DNA from: Acheta domesticus
Taxonomy: Eukaryota > Arthropoda > Insecta > Orthoptera > Gryllidae
Direction of reading: 5' to 3'
Assembly (NCBI GenBank): GCA_031308135.1
Contig: JAHLJT010009355.1
Span: 9,535,074-9,599,073, forward strand
Length of the DNA stretch: 64,000 nucleotides
The translations under genes were made by a program, and so were the position numbers. Below are positions 35,441-48,421 of the stretch, piece after piece (the first letter of the stretch is position 1; the number at the start of each line of letters is the position of its first letter). A model generated the notes under the pieces. The model was not told the DNA's origin, did no database searches, and worked only from the letters and a program-made list of their open reading frames with translations.

Positions 35441-36289
35441 GAAGCGCTGTGAATTATCTATAATTTCAGTATTTGTGTGTCTCGTATTGAAGGCGGTACC
35501 TGAAAATGTTGCTTGGTTGCGTAGAGACGTGTTTCTATCAATACGATCAAAATGTTGAATAAATGATATTAAATGTTTATTTTACGAGTCATTTTATTGG
35601 AGGATTGTTTAGCATCATTGATTAATGTATAGTAAAAACAGCTCTCATAGTATAAAGTTAATTCATATATTATCACTGAATTTCATAGCAGCATGGTATT
35701 GCGTAGTAATAGTGCATTTAGGTTATTATCATCTTACGATTTTATTTTATGACGTGACGTATGGTCAGAGTAGAATATTTACGCGCGTTTCCTTGAGTTC
35801 CAGAATCACTATTTAACTCTTTTACTATATCTAGTTGAATTACGAATACATATATCAACAAACATGGTTGGCAACAGTTGAAGAGAGTTATAGAAAACCT
35901 ATTTATAACGGCAAATGAACTACAGATTTAATTTTTATTAACTTTTAACTTTTATTAATACTTTATACTTTTAATTTTTATTAAATAACATGCTCTCACC
36001 CATACTCTTCGTGCAAGAGGTAAAAGGAGAGCTCAACAAAACTTGCGACGTAATGGAGCTACATTTACTTACTAGAATTTTTGAAGTAGACTAACCACTC
36101 TAAGTACTTAGTAATAGGTTTATCTCGCCAATACCTCGTCTTGTCGCCAATACACATCCCACCGGGAAAAACACATCCCTCACCTGCAGTGCCTGTCGTG
36201 ACGTTCGCCGACTACCTCACCCGCGCCCTCCCCCCCCCCGCCCTGGACGATTTGAGGGCGAACAGGTGCGCGGGCGGGCGTCCGCAGGT
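35441..36289. other. AT-rich intron
   Basis: TTTTTATTAACTTTTAACTT-like internal repeats at 35930-35985; a C-rich patch at 36220-36242. No gene. Confidence 0.5.
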
Positions 36290-36440
36290 GGCGTCGATTG
36301 CGCCGGCCGTCGAACGGTCGTTACACGTCTCTATTGATCGCGAATAAAAATCACGTGACATTCGGTTTCGTTGAAACGCCGATAATCGATTGGCGCTGAT
36401 CGACTTTCAATTACGTGGCTTGGCGCTGCTTACCGGTGGC
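36290..36440 (+). promoter_or_regulatory. Motif-dense block (enhancer candidate)
   Basis: It holds ATTGATCGCGAATAAAAATC, the palindrome TCACGTGA (36351-36358, E box CACGTG), ATCGATTGG (36385-36393) and CTGATCGACTTTCAATTACG in about 100 bp of non-repetitive sequence at a GC-island edge. ATCGAT/ATTGAT sites suit CUX-type proteins. No reading frame of interest. Confidence 0.35.
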
Positions 36441-37379
36441 ACGAGAATGACCGCTAGTCGGCTGTTTGAGGAAATTGAAAATTACGCATCATTTCAAAAA
36501 TGTACTTGTTACTGCTATTCTAAGCTGCTTCTTTTAGAACCAAACAACAGTCATTATCGTCTTCGATTGCTTGCTGTACTTATAAACTGAAAGTATATAA
36601 TGTAATTTGAATGAATAATTTATGAAATATCGAGTCCAAAGAAAATAAATTGTTTTTGAATACAAGTAATCATGTACTTTTCCTTTACTTGCAAGAACTT
36701 TCTGATTTCCTCATCAGATATTCAGCTGTCTACTTGCATTCTAGTAAGTCTGAACTATGAAGTAGAATGTGAAGAGTTGAGACGTCCGAATGCGAGCCCA
36801 CGATTCAGCACACAGTGTGTTAGCAACTCCCATTTGTTCGCCGCACCCTGCTCCTTCCTGTCACCGTCTTCACCAGTCTAGCGTCTGCTCACTGCCGTTT
36901 CTCCTGATCTCCTCCTCGTTATTACCTCGCTTCGCCTTCGGTCATCACCGTCAGTGTTTGTCGACAATAAGATCAGTCAACGTCGGTACGCTTACTCATC
37001 AACAACCCTCTGCCACATCTTTCATCTCATCCATTCCGTTCTCCGAGTTCTTTCGCCGCCGATGATACACTGCGGCCCAACCCTTTCTCCCCTGTGCCTG
37101 AATTCCGCGTGTTCCATCATTGTCAATATTCCGTGTCAGTGTATGTATCATTCATCTTCTAATTAAAATTATCCTTGTTCCGTCAGCGCCTAGAAAGGTT
37201 TCGTTTCCACAACAGCTTTCCCCGACCGTTCTTACTCTTCCGTCCGTCGATTCAGACACCGCGTTTTTAAGCCCGGGCTCCCGATTCGAGCGCATCGTGT
37301 CTGCCACCGACTGTACTAATAATAATTACGATGACAAAGACTTTATGGTTGACAGTGGCGCAGTGTTGCGGAGAAAAGG
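36441..37379. other. AT-rich then C/T-rich intron
   Basis: 36820-37260 is pyrimidine-biased on +. Nothing recognised. Confidence 0.5.
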
Positions 37380-37800
37380 AGTAAAGGGTTGGAGGGGCGC
37401 GTTGCGACGGCGCGGAGAGGGCGGGGGAGGGGCGGGGCGGCGGCGGCGGAGGGGGAAGGCGAGGGGCGGGGACGCGACGCAGGGCTCGGTCTTCGCGCGC
37501 GCGCCCGCCGCGTCGCCTCTCTCTCGCCAGCCAGCGCGCGCGCGGGAGGCGGCGGCGGCGGAGGCGCCGCCGGAGCCAGCGGAGGCGGTGGAGGCGGCGG
37601 AGCCGATCCGCTATCGGCCAATAGTCGACGCCGATCCGCCGATCGTAAAACCCACCCCGATCGGCTCCCCACCCCTGGGGTATAGGCAGCCCGCAGCGCG
37701 CCGCCGCGTCGCGCCGCAGTGGTCGGGCGCTGCGCGCTGCCGCCGCCGTCGCCGCCGCAGCTACGGAAGCAGGAAGAGCTCCGAACGCGGTGGCGAAAGA
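37380..37800. other. GC/CpG island 24
   Basis: Very CpG-rich; GCCGATCCGCTATCGGCC and GCCGATCCGCCGATCG occur close together near 37600-37645. The 255-codon + frame is Arg/Ala-rich and unsupported. Confidence 0.65.
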
Positions 37801-38930
37801 GATACTCCATCTCCGTTCTACGGACTCTTAGACAATCTCATTTCTTGCTCTAAAAGAAGAAATACGATAGTGAATAAGAATCATTAAAATCAAAAATTAA
37901 CTTTTCACAAAAAATACTTCCATAACTTTTACTCACTTTTCTTAATATTGATAGTTTCATATTTTGGGCTGATGTTATAAAAGTGATCGACTTTAGATTG
38001 CTTTCACTTGTAAATTCGTAAGTTCGAAAAGAAAGAAAAAAGAAAAAGAAAGGAAATTAACATTTGAAAATGTAGAAATGACGATTACTTATGAATTACA
38101 GAAAATGGAACAAATTGCACCAAATATTCAAAGAATATACTTATGATTCTGACGAAATTGTCTACCAAATTTGTTTAGAAATTAAAATATATTTGGCCAA
38201 GAGACAGTTACGTGTGCGTTTGCACGTATCGAGAAATGTTACTGGGAAGAGCTGTGGTAACTGAGCCCGGGCAGCAACGCCTCCGCATGGCTGTCTGCCG
38301 GAGCGTCGCGCGTCGGCGTCTGTGGGTCTGCCACAGCGCGCGCGGGTGGCTGCGGCTCCAGGAATCGAACGCCAATCGCCCCCCGCGAGAGAGCCCTTCC
38401 AGGAAGCGGGCTCGCTCTCCCAGACACACGCGCCCTTCCCCCAGGCCCTCCGAGCGGACGGCACGCGAGAGGAGGCACAGAGGGCGAGAGGCGGTGGGCG
38501 GACGCGCGGAAGGGCGAAGGAACCGCAAGGAATGCCAAAAGGCCGAATTTAATGAGTTGGTGGGGAATGGGAATGAAAGGGTTAGGAGGAAATCAACTGA
38601 AAATAAATTTTTGCGAAAATTTCGAATGACATTCGAAGAAAACTTCTAAAAATGAATACAAAAACACTAATAAAAGAACACTAACTGTAGAATCAAACTG
38701 AATGGAGTGACCAGGAGTCCGCCGAAATGAACTCCATAAAATAAGTCTTATTTCATCGATTCACGAACGTCTGATTCGTGCCTTTCCGTTTCGTGTTACA
38801 TGGAGAAACGTCAATATTACCTTCATTATTGATTCTCATAACAGTGTTATTTCTCTTCTAACTTCCAACTGTACTTTTGAATTTTGTTTCGAAAATGAAA
38901 TTATTATCATTGTTATTGTTATTATTATTA

Positions 38931-38972
<42 letters not shown>

Positions 38973-39099
38973 GTCAAAATCCTTTCCAATATTTCGCTGT
39001 TTCGTGGTGAAAGATTTTGAAGTAGACTTGTAGAAATTTTAATGGGAAGGATCAAATCAAACTGCAAATTTCGCGAAATTCTAGAAGCATGTACGGGTG
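37801..39099. other. AT-rich intron with small GC island (38245-38540)
   Basis: Purine tract at 38024-38056 and the (ATT)n tract at 38901. The GC island has no coding evidence. Confidence 0.52.
38901..38972 (+). repeat. (ATT)n microsatellite
   Basis: About 70 bp of TTA/ATT repeats with two early interruptions, lying in AT-rich intron. Confidence 0.95.
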
Positions 39100-39910
39100 G
39101 GCAGCGTGGGCTGGAAGGCCGGGTTTAATTTCGGCGCCTCGCCTCGCCTTCCCTCGCCTCCTCGCGCTCTCATTAGGGTTGTTTTCGCTGCGGGGCCGCT
39201 CCGCTGGGCAGCCCTGGGACGCCGCCGACGCCGACGCCGCCGAGGAGCCGCGCTTGGCGCGGAGCGGCGGGGCGGGGGGGCGGGGCGCGGCGGCGCGGGG
39301 AGGCAAGTGGTATCGGTCGAGATCGAAGGGGATATAGAGATGTGTACAGCAGCCGCCGCCGCCGCCGCCGCCACGGCGTCGGCTGAGGCAGAGAAGCAGG
39401 GGAAGGGTTTGAAGGGGTTGAAAAGGGAGACGAGGAGCCCGGCGGGCGGCGAGGAGCTGGCGAACCGGCGTGGCGGCGGCGGCGGCGGCGGCGGGTGTCT
39501 ATATGGAGGAAGAGGGATGTCGGAGGGTGAAAAGGGGGGTCTAATTAGTTATCAAAGGGGTTTTCCTGGTGAGCGGGGCGGCGGGGAGCGGGCCGACGCC
39601 GCCGCCTCCGCCTGCTTGCCCGCTGTCGTCAATGCCTCCAGAAGGCTTCGGGGCTCCCAATATCGAGTACGACCCGCCCCCGACCATCGGTCAATACAAC
39701 GGCGGCGCTCGCCTCCGCCGCCGCCGCCGCCGCCCGCCGGGATTTCGAGAGCGGCCGAGGCGCCGGCGGGGGCGGGGGCGGGGCGGGGCGGAGGAGGAGG
39801 AGGCGTGGCCCGGGATGAGTCGCGGTGCGCGGTAGGCGCCGCTCGCCTTCTGCTCCAGGAGGCCGCCCGCCTCCACGCGAAGGGCGTGCCGCCAGCATTC
39901 CCTGCAAGTT
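39100..39910. other. GC/CpG island 26
   Basis: Several (GCC)/(GGC) runs (39350-39372, 39472-39493, 39718-39732). The 287-codon + frame is mirrored by minus frames. TCTATATGG at about 39499 is TATA-like. Confidence 0.66.
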
Positions 39911-40405
39911 TACGTATACCTCTCGTATTATTACGAAACAAATCAAAATCCAAACAATGAACTGACTCCTTTCAAATTTTTACTATAACTTTCCCGCTGT
40001 TTGCGATATGAGGTGAAAAATAAGTGGATTCGAAAATCTGAATAAATGTTGGATTAAATTCACGTCCCTATTTACAGTCCTGAAACACCGAACGTCTGCA
40101 AACATTTCGAAAATATGGATGAGTGAGCACATCTTGCGGATATCAACATAAGACGAATAGGAATGAGAATGAAAACATGTCACAAACTAGCATGTTAGCT
40201 TGTCAGAAAGTCAAATAGAAGTGTAATACAACAAAACAGAACAAATTTTAAAATTTAATACAACAAAAATAGAAAAAAATATGACAAGTTGAAATCGCCA
40301 AAAGTTAGGATACGTAATGGATGCTAGAGCAAATACAATGTAAACACAAATAATTGAAGAACGAATTCTTCCTCATTCCGAAGATGGTAGCGAAATTACT
40401 TACCA
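39911..40405. other. AT-rich intron
   Basis: Nothing recognised before the hexamer array. Confidence 0.58.
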
Positions 40406-40692
40406 AGACGAAGGCGAAGACAAAGACGAAGCTGAAGGTGAAGACAAACGCGAAGAGGAAGACGAAGGCGAAGAAGGCGAAGACGAAGACGAAGGCGAAG
40501 GCGAAGACGAAGACGAAGGCGAGGCGAAGGCGAAGGCGAAGGCGAAGGCGAAGACGAAGGCGAAGGCGAAGGCGAAGACGAAGGCGAAGGCGAAGGCGAA
40601 TGCGAAGGCGAAGACGAAGGCGAAGGCGAAGGCGAATGCGAAGACGAAGGCGAAGCGAAGACGAAGGCGAAGGCGAAGATGAAGGCGAAGGC
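40406..40692 (+). repeat. Hexanucleotide array (GAAGGC/GAAGAC)
   Basis: Interspersed GAAGGC, GAAGAC and GACGAA units, purine-rich on +. They read as Lys-Ala/Lys-Thr or Arg-rich on one strand and Phe-Ala/Arg-Leu on the other, generating false frames of nearly 200 codons. Confidence 0.93.
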
Positions 40693-41399
40693 GGGGCGCA
40701 GCGTGTTGCGCGCCTCCCCGTCGACGCCCGATGCGTGCCCGCCCACGCAGATCGCAAATCGATATGCCTCCTCCGCATTGACGGCGCGGCCGCCCCCTCC
40801 CGCCCCGCTCCTCCCCGCTCCGCCCCGCTCCTCTCCACGCGCACTGGAAGGAGCCGCGCCGGCTGGCGTCTTCCCCGGAAGCGCAAATCCTCGCAGTTAG
40901 TTGTTTCTAAGAGTTCCAGTATGGTGTCTTGAATAAAGTCGACACCACACCGATTTTTAATATTCCAATAATTTCAATTTATTTTCTTTGAAGTATTAGA
41001 ACAAAAATATTAGTCAATCTACTACACTTTTCTACGTATATTGAAATATGAAACTACCCGAGCAGTTGTAAAGTGGCCTGAAACAAATAAATTGAAATGT
41101 AGATTGAGAAGAGTATCAGTATCCTTGTCAATGAATATAAACTAGTTGATTTTGAAACTAAAAGCGCTCGGAATGAAATAATTGCACTCGTATATCATGC
41201 TAGATCGCGTCTATCCCGGTCTGCCTAGTTTGCTGTAGAGCGCGTGCGTGTTGGGAGACCATAAGCCACGGCTTCGACCGCATCTTTATTGCTCGATTCC
41301 TGAATATGCGACCTCCGCAGCGGCGCTCGCAGGCTGAATCAACACAAGCGCCGTTGCTCCAAGAGGTCGAAAAATGAAACGAGCTCTTTACCGGGGAGT
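40693..41399. other. Small GC island then AT-rich intron
   Basis: GC island 40693-40900 with CCCCGCTCCTCCCCGCTCCG repeats; then featureless. Confidence 0.52.
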
Positions 41400-42260
41400 G
41401 GGACGTCGCGGTTTGTTGGAGGCTGAACTTTCCTTCCGCTCCGCTTGCTCCTGTCCCCGCCGCCCCCGCCCTCCCTCGCCGCCCGCCCTCGCCGCCCCCG
41501 CCGCCCCGCCTCCCTCGCCGCCCCCGTCGCCTCCGCCGCCACCGCCGCCCCGCCGCCCCGCCGCCCCCGCCTCCCTCGCCGCCCTTGCCGCCCCCGCCGC
41601 CCTCGCCGCCCTCGCCGCCCCCGCCGCCCCCGCCGCCCCCGCCGCCTTCGCCGCCCTCGCCGCCCCCGCCGCTCCCCGGCCCCATGGCCGCCCCCGCTGC
41701 TCTCCACCCCCTGCGGCGACGGGCACGGGCTCATCCGGGGCGTTTTTCCTACTCGACGCGCCGCGCCGCGTCTCGCCTCACCGCAACGCACCGCCAACCC
41801 CTTCCGCAGGTTAATTAGAAGGGCGAGGGACGGCGCCGCGGCGGGGCGGGGCGGCACGCTGAGAGGTGGCCGATACGGTAATACCCGTTCCCTTCGTCTA
41901 ATCACCGGCACTGTATATTTTTTTCCCCTCTTGCTTTCTCTCCCAGGTCTTAAATTCCCCGTCGGTAAAAGATCACCGCGGCCCGGTCGCGGTGTGTGCA
42001 TAGCCGGATAAAGACTTTTTTCCGAAGCAGAGGGGAAGGGCAGGACGTGCATTCTTTTTCCCTTGTATTTATTGCGAGTGGCCTCTCTCCGTGCCCGAGG
42101 AACTTCCCGGTGTCCCCGAGGAATTCCATAAAAGAATCTTAGTCACCCTGCCGCTTCCTTGCAGGCTCCCCCTCCGCTCCTCGGTCGCGTGCGGGGGCGC
42201 GGCCCATCCCACGTGCGACGCCACGTGTACGTTTCGTTCGTATACGTTGATTTCTTCCCT
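41400..42260. other. GC/CpG island 28 with GCCGCCCYC repeats
   Basis: 41456-41680 is a degenerate CGCCGCCCCCGC array open in all phases on both strands; CpG-rich to 41880. A second lobe lies at 42080-42250. Confidence 0.68.
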
Positions 42261-42939
42261 TGTTTCCCAGCAGCCCCCTCGCACCCCAGAGGAAGATTTG
42301 TTTCTGCACGCATCCGCTATGAGAATTGATGTCAGTATTTTTAATTGGAATTCTGTTCGGCTACCTTCGAATCGTTTCGTGTTGATTCGGAGGCGGGCAA
42401 GGCGCTAGAACGTCTATCTGCTCCAAGGAATTTTTCCAGGTTTAATTTCATTCTGGTTATCCTTTTGGAATACAACTTATTCCTATTTATTTTCCATTCG
42501 TTCAGAAATAAATATTATTTTTCTAAATATAAATGTTATTGGAAATTGACTATTGAAGATTTATTTTACGAGAATTTTCTTTACGATTTGGTCCCTTTTC
42601 CTTATAAACTTTTACATCAGGACATTTTTTAATCATTTTCATATCCGTACCTTATTGAACAGCACAAGTAGCACTCTCAACACAAGCTTGTGAATCTCCC
42701 AAAAAGTCGAACCACTTTTTTATGTAGTGCATACTGGACCCATCTACATGAACAATTTGGTAGATGCAATTATTGCAGTTCTATTTTACGAACAATAAGC
42801 TTATCTTGGTAGGGAAGTTTTTCAGTGAAACCTGTTTTCATTTAGCAATAGCAACAAAATGCGTTGAAGGAATGTAGCTTTGAATGAAGAGTCCTCTCGC
42901 TTCGGAGCTACTTCTTATGCGAAAGATATTTCAATATCT
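42261..42939. other. AT-rich intron
   Basis: Nothing recognised. Confidence 0.58.
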
Positions 42940-43150
42940 CTCCGAACAAATATTAGGGGGGACGAATCGAGATTTATCGCGATTGATCGAACAAGAAATC
43001 CCTCGGCGCGCATTAGCGATTCGATACAAATGGCGCTGCATGCATTTGTAAATTATTGATCCTCGATCTTCCACTGTCGGAGAGGGGGGACTTCGCATCT
43101 TCGACATCGTCAGCTATGAATTATTCATTCCAACCCGATAAGCATCTTCG
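42940..43150 (+). promoter_or_regulatory. Motif-dense block (enhancer candidate)
   Basis: TTTATCGCGATTGATCGAAC, GCGATTCGATACAAATGG, CATGCATTTGTAAATTATTG and GATCCTCGATCTTCC follow one another. The ATTGATCG core is shared with the block at 36290-36440. Non-coding and non-repetitive. Confidence 0.33.
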
Positions 43151-44139
43151 CGAATTGTACAGTTGCGTGCAGTCGCCGCTGGAGGCGCGCACATCGGTCA
43201 CCTCGCCTTTGTCTCCGTAGAAAATGAAAAGAGTTTCTGAGTCCAGCCCTAATATATTGGTTTATCGAACCGTAAACATAAATGAATTAAAAATGTCAAT
43301 AGAGACTGTACTTTTTGGAATGAAATTCTATTCTACATATGAAGTTGACAATTTTAAGAGCTTCTACCGATCACACTATACCACAGCGATCAAGTACCTA
43401 GGTAAAATAAAATAACCCAGTTTATTCCTTGTCGATAATATAATGATGGCTGTGAAAGAAGCTGAGGCTGTGAAATTCTAGAATTTGTGACGTAAAATTG
43501 TGCGTTTCTTACGTACTTCACTTTCTAAATTCAATTATAAAAGCTATTTATGTAAAAAAATATTGATGCCCGCTCTATAGTTCCTTTAGACTTTCCACGA
43601 TTCGTTGCAGTGTGTATATTTCCAATCTTGCTTTCAAAATAGCGAAATTACCCGCCAATGCCTGATTAATATATTCGCTAAAGCCCGGAGCTTACCCCGT
43701 CCCCTCCCCGCCGCTCCCCCCCCCCCTGCCCGCGGGAGACTTACGAGAGAAAACGAGAGGCGGCGGAAGACAACGACGAAAGATTCTACTTAACTTTCCG
43801 TCCCCATAGCCCCCGAAGTTATTAAACCCACGGCACCTTATAGACGGCCCGCCCCCGCCACGCCGCCTCCGCCCCTTTCGTTCAACACGCCGCCGCCGCC
43901 GCGCCGCCGCCTTGTATACGTCTATATAGCCGTGCTTCGAAGGCGGACGCTGCGGTAGAATTAAAAATCAAAATATATTGCCTCAAGCAGCGACCCTGTG
44001 TAACACTTGATAACCGAAGAATATTGCAACCTTGTCACCCGTATATGAGAAGCTATTGTTCTAGGTTATAATACGAGGGAAGAAAAAAGTTGCGTACGGT
44101 ATAAGCAATATATTGAAGGGAGGTGTGTGTGTGTTTTCT
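43151..44139. other. AT-rich intron with GC island 43690-43930
   Basis: The island ends in TACGTCTATATAGCCGTGC, a TATA-like site at about 43921-43927. The rest is featureless. Confidence 0.5.
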
Positions 44140-45660
44140 GACTTGAGCGGAGCAGGGGGGGACGTCGAGGGGGAGGGGAACGGAGGGGAGGGGCGTGGCG
44201 AAGGGAACTCGAAGCACGCGTGAGGGGTGAACAAACCGCCCTGGCGCCAAAGTCGTCGTGGCTGCGGCGGTGGCGTCTCCTTCGCTAGAAATAGGCGAGA
44301 AGGCGCGCGAAGCATTCGAACGCCGAAGACAACACCATCCATCACGCCACGCCCCTGGCCAATTTGCGTGTCACGTGCCCATTCATTATTGGCAATTAAT
44401 AGCAATGACTTATTCCAAACATGAGTGGATCGTGCGGCACGTAAAGTGTATAGATTTTTCGACTACAATTTGAAATCAATGAAAGAACTGAATATTAATA
44501 CTAGCAGCACGATATCTTGGTAATCTGGAAATGGTATCGGATATTCTATTTAGTAAGTGAAAACCTTTTAACGACGTAACATACAATTACAAAAATAATA
44601 ATGTTATACGTCTTGTATATGAAAATCAATAGCGTATTTTGAGACTTGCCTTATCATTCATACTGATACGCTGCTCCAATTTATTGGCATCAATGCAGTA
44701 CATTCTGGCCCTGACTCACTCGCATTCTTTTGGATATTTCGAAACCTCCCATCCGCGTCACTTGTATTATCCAGCACACAACTACATCTTCCCTGCCAAT
44801 TTCTCGTAATCGAGCCAACCCTTTCCCGGTAATCGAGCTCCCCTCTCCAATGGCCACACACGTATCCGCATATTCCTTCTTTATCGCGCGGGCCCCCTTC
44901 CATCGTGCTTTCTTCCCGGTCCCTTCATTTCCGTTCGCGCGCGCGGTTTGCGCGCCGCTCGGGCAAGGGGAGGAAATGAGGAGACAAGGCACGGGCGCCC
45001 GGGGAAGGACAGGATCTGCGGCGAGCAGCAGGAGGTAGAGCGAAGTTTTTTTTTTCCACCTCGAATATCGCCCCCTCTTCACGCTTTGCCTCCTCCCCCG
45101 CACCCCCGGTGTATCCACCTCCCCTTCATTTCATCTTGCCGTGCCTTCAATTTTTGTACCTTCATCATTCATAACGTTTCTCATCCCTTGCGCGCGGAGG
45201 AGGGGGTTGGGGTGGGGGAGGGGGGGAGGGGGAGGGGTGGCCAGCGATCCACGGCCGAGGCGAGTTCTGCGGTGCACCGATCATGCGCGAATCGTTACTC
45301 GTTGTTTTCGCTAAGTTAAGTATGTACTCAAACAGAAAAAATCGCGGGACAAAAAGGAAGAAAACGCCAGGCTCTCGCTAATGGTTTGATGGTTTTCTGA
45401 AGGGATGGGGGAGGGGCGGCGCGGGGAGGGGCGGGGCGCTGCAGGACGAGGCAGCCTTGCCTGGTGCGGACTTCTCCCCGCTTCCTGTATCGATTTCGTT
45501 TAGCCGCGTTCGCCGGCATAGGAGGCCGCCGCGCCAGAAAATTTCGCGAGAGCTCGTTGATTTGATGCGGGGCGGGGGGGCGGGGGGCGGCGGCAGCGCG
45601 TGGTCGCCTGACTGCTCCGACTGTACGCGTGATCTTTCGCTTCCTTTGCGTCGCCGCGAG
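44140..45660. other. Alternating GC islands and AT-rich DNA
   Basis: G-rich tracts on + at 44150-44205, 45200-45240 and 45405-45440 (G-quadruplex-prone). Islands at 44140-44370, 44890-45030 and 45180-45660. TAATCGAGC is repeated at 44806 and 44831. No gene. Confidence 0.52.
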
Positions 45661-47349
45661 TTCGTTTTTTCTTCCTCTATTTTTGGTCCCCAAAAGTGCG
45701 CTTTTTGATGTAGCTTAGAGCTTTTGTGGTCGAATGTTAATGTATTTTCCTTTCCAATTAAACATAACTGATCGCTGCAACATAATATGTGAACGTTAAT
45801 TAGTTATTGATGGATATTAGGAGTAATGGAAATGTCATGATGAGTTATAAATAATAAGGGAGTAACACGGCATACACCAATTTGATGAGAAAATAATCAA
45901 AATATCCATGATAGAGTTATTATTTAATAATGTTTATATGAATGTGTGTTTTGTTAAGTAGGAATGAACTTATATTACACCAAGACGTATCTAGTTATTT
46001 TGTGATAAAATGTATTTTTACTGTAATCAAAAGTAAGACTTTGTTTAGTGAATATTTCTTGATGTTCATTAAGTAAATTCTTTCACTTAAATGCTAAAAA
46101 AAATATTCTTTAACCGTAGTCATACCATTTTGAGTTAACTTATTCCATTTATAACACACGTAGTCTACCATTTCTGGATTTATTGCATTCTTTACTTCAT
46201 GCAATTTCTCAAAATATAAACCAAAGACCACCCGTAGCGCAGAGATTTTAGAGAGATATTTCCGCTGCATAATGGGGATCTTAAACCTGCGAACACTTCT
46301 AAGAATTCAGAAATGGCGGTGTGTTAGAGGCAATAATAGCGTTCCTTAACGACTGCCTCTTTAGTAGGTGGGGTGTGCGGTATTCTAACATTCTTAGCGT
46401 TATTCTTAGTCGCCATGGTGCTCGAGGACGCTACTTTACCCACTTGATAATTTTGCTTGTCCCCATCCGCTCTTCCTATATTAACGTACTACAAAATGTG
46501 CTCTCTTAGTGTTTGAGCTTTACATTTTTCATAAAATATATCTTAATATTAACACAATAATTTCCATGTTATTTTGATGTATGTGCATGTCACGTTGGCA
46601 TTGTTTTTAGTTTTTTTCGTTTGATTCTCTTTCAGCTCGTCTCTTGTGTCCCGGACGATATTCTTGGCTGAGACTAGGGGCTCAACCACAAGGAATCAGT
46701 GATTTTTCTCTTATACGTACTCTGAACCGACCACAATCCAAATGAAAAAGGTACCGATATGCAGAGAAGTTTTGTACATACTACAAGGGAAGCTTGCAAT
46801 GTTTGTGCTCATACTTTATCGGGCCTATTCACGCTGTCTTGGGACTTGGAGGAGTTTGCTTCTTTCTCCAACATACTTGTGTAGTCTGTGTGGCGTTCTT
46901 TTCAAAAGATCCTTCTGGATCGAAATCTTCTCTTCAGTTTCTGTGCACTGTGTGATTTCCTCGCCCTATGTTTTCATCACAAAGCAAATGAAGCGTGTGT
47001 CACGTGTTAACAACTATCATCAGTGTTTGCAAGAGTGAAACTATAGCAGAGTTCGTAATTAACGTTAGCTTTCGACGCCATAGGCCAGCTTTTAACACGT
47101 GAAAACTCGTAGACCGCCCCCCCCCCCACTTCTATAATGCTATTAAAATAATTCCTGTGTGCCACAGTCGTTTCCGCGAAAATGCTCTGTAATAAAATCT
47201 TTTGGGAACACTGCAATGCCGTTCTACGTTTGCCTGCCGCGCAACAATGCGAACAAAACACGCCGCTAAACCGCACGCCACGCCGACAAATGCGGTGCGC
47301 GTTGCGCGTCCTGGCAAATTCTTTTCGCTTCTGTATAAAAATCACTCTT
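45661..47349. other. AT-rich intron
   Basis: Contains the possible SINE relic at 46205. The + frame 46742-47038 has hydrophobic stretches but no recognisable family, start context or splice sites. Confidence 0.5.
46205..46275 (+). repeat. Possible tRNA-derived SINE relic
   Basis: CCGTAGCGCAGAGATTTTAG resembles a SINE head with an A box. The downstream AATGGGGATCTTAAACC is a decayed B-box region. Weak call. Confidence 0.22.
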
Positions 47350-47640
47350 TCCTTGTGGTCTTTTCCGCTCGCGTTCCCGCTTGCGTCCGCACGCTCGCGC
47401 CCACTTGTCTCTTTCGCCTGCCTGTCTCTTCTCCCGCGCTCTCTGCGCCGGCGGTGGCGGTGTCTGCAGCTGGTGGTGGTGGTGGTGGTGGTTGTGGTGA
47501 TGGTGGTGGTGGTGGAGGGGTGGTTGCTGGTCAGTGCAGGGGTTGTGTCTACCGCCTCCGCCCGCCCGCCCGGCGCGGCGCGGCGCGGCGGCCGGGCGGG
47601 CACCCACACGGGACATGTGTTGGAGAAATTGTTTTACAGC
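47350..47640. other. GC/CpG island 31
   Basis: Contains the (GGT)n tract and GGCGCGGCGCGGCGCGGCGG. Confidence 0.62.
47470..47516 (+). repeat. (GGT)n microsatellite
   Basis: TGG/GGT repeats interrupted by GTT and GAT units, inside the GC island at 47350-47620. Confidence 0.93.
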
Positions 47641-48379
47641 TGCCCTATTTCCATAAAACAGTAAAAGAATACGCTACAAACGAAAGAAATATACGACAGC
47701 GCGAGGGGAGGTGTTTGCGATGTTTGTGTTCCAGGCTGCCCCTCTTCGTCCTGCCCCCTCCACCCCTTCTGCGTGTACCGTCTTCGTGATGCTCGCACGG
47801 GTATCGGGCGCCGTGCAAATATTATATAGTCTTCGTTTCCTGTACGTTGCAACGTCCGGTCGATCCTATAACCGATATGAACCGGTTTGTGGCAGCATGC
47901 ATTTAGTGTGTCTTGTTTCGAAGTTTACTTCCCTCTAATGTACCCACGAAATGGTCAACCAGTTTTTTGCCCTTAACTTTCTGAACGGTAATTTGGAACA
48001 AGACAAAAGTTAACCACCTTGAATATGTCGTTCGATTTTTTTCGTAGATTATTGGTTATATGCTACGAGACATTTTTTAAATGGTTGCTGTAATGTAAAT
48101 ATTCCTTCAGGAATGCGATGACTGATTTAGAAATCTACGATGCCCTACTTATTTCAAAAGCTTTCTCCTAAATCTTCATAAAAAGGAACACTGCGGTATG
48201 GAAAACAGCTCTAGAAGCTGCTCCGACCGCATATGTATATTATACCAGGCATACTCCGGCTCATTTTATGCGTTTTAAGTTATACAGCAGAGCTCAAGAT
48301 GGATAGATAGAGCGACAAAGACCGCGAATGAATGCCGCCTGGAGAAAGAAAAAAAACGCGGATGGAATCATACCAGATG
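47641..48379. other. Mid/AT-rich intron
   Basis: Nothing recognised. Confidence 0.55.
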
Positions 48380-48421
48380 GTATTAAACTTAAGGCGAAAT
48401 GGCAAATCTTAAATTAAACAT

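Noticed and set aside
37120..37887. 255-codon open frame on +
   Set aside because: Arg/Ala/Pro-rich stretch of a GC island with unrelated AT-rich ends; no family.
38340..38430. Possible minus-strand tRNA (GTTCGATTCC B-box-like)
   Set aside because: No A box or cloverleaf stems at the right spacing.
39097..39960. 287-codon open frame on +
   Set aside because: Contains (GCC)n and (GGC)n runs and is open in other phases; no domain.
40305..40932. Two opposed frames of about 190 codons
   Set aside because: Entirely due to the GAAGGC/GAAGAC hexamer array.
41339..42052. 237-codon minus frame and overlapping + frames
   Set aside because: Degenerate GCCGCCCYC array open in every phase.
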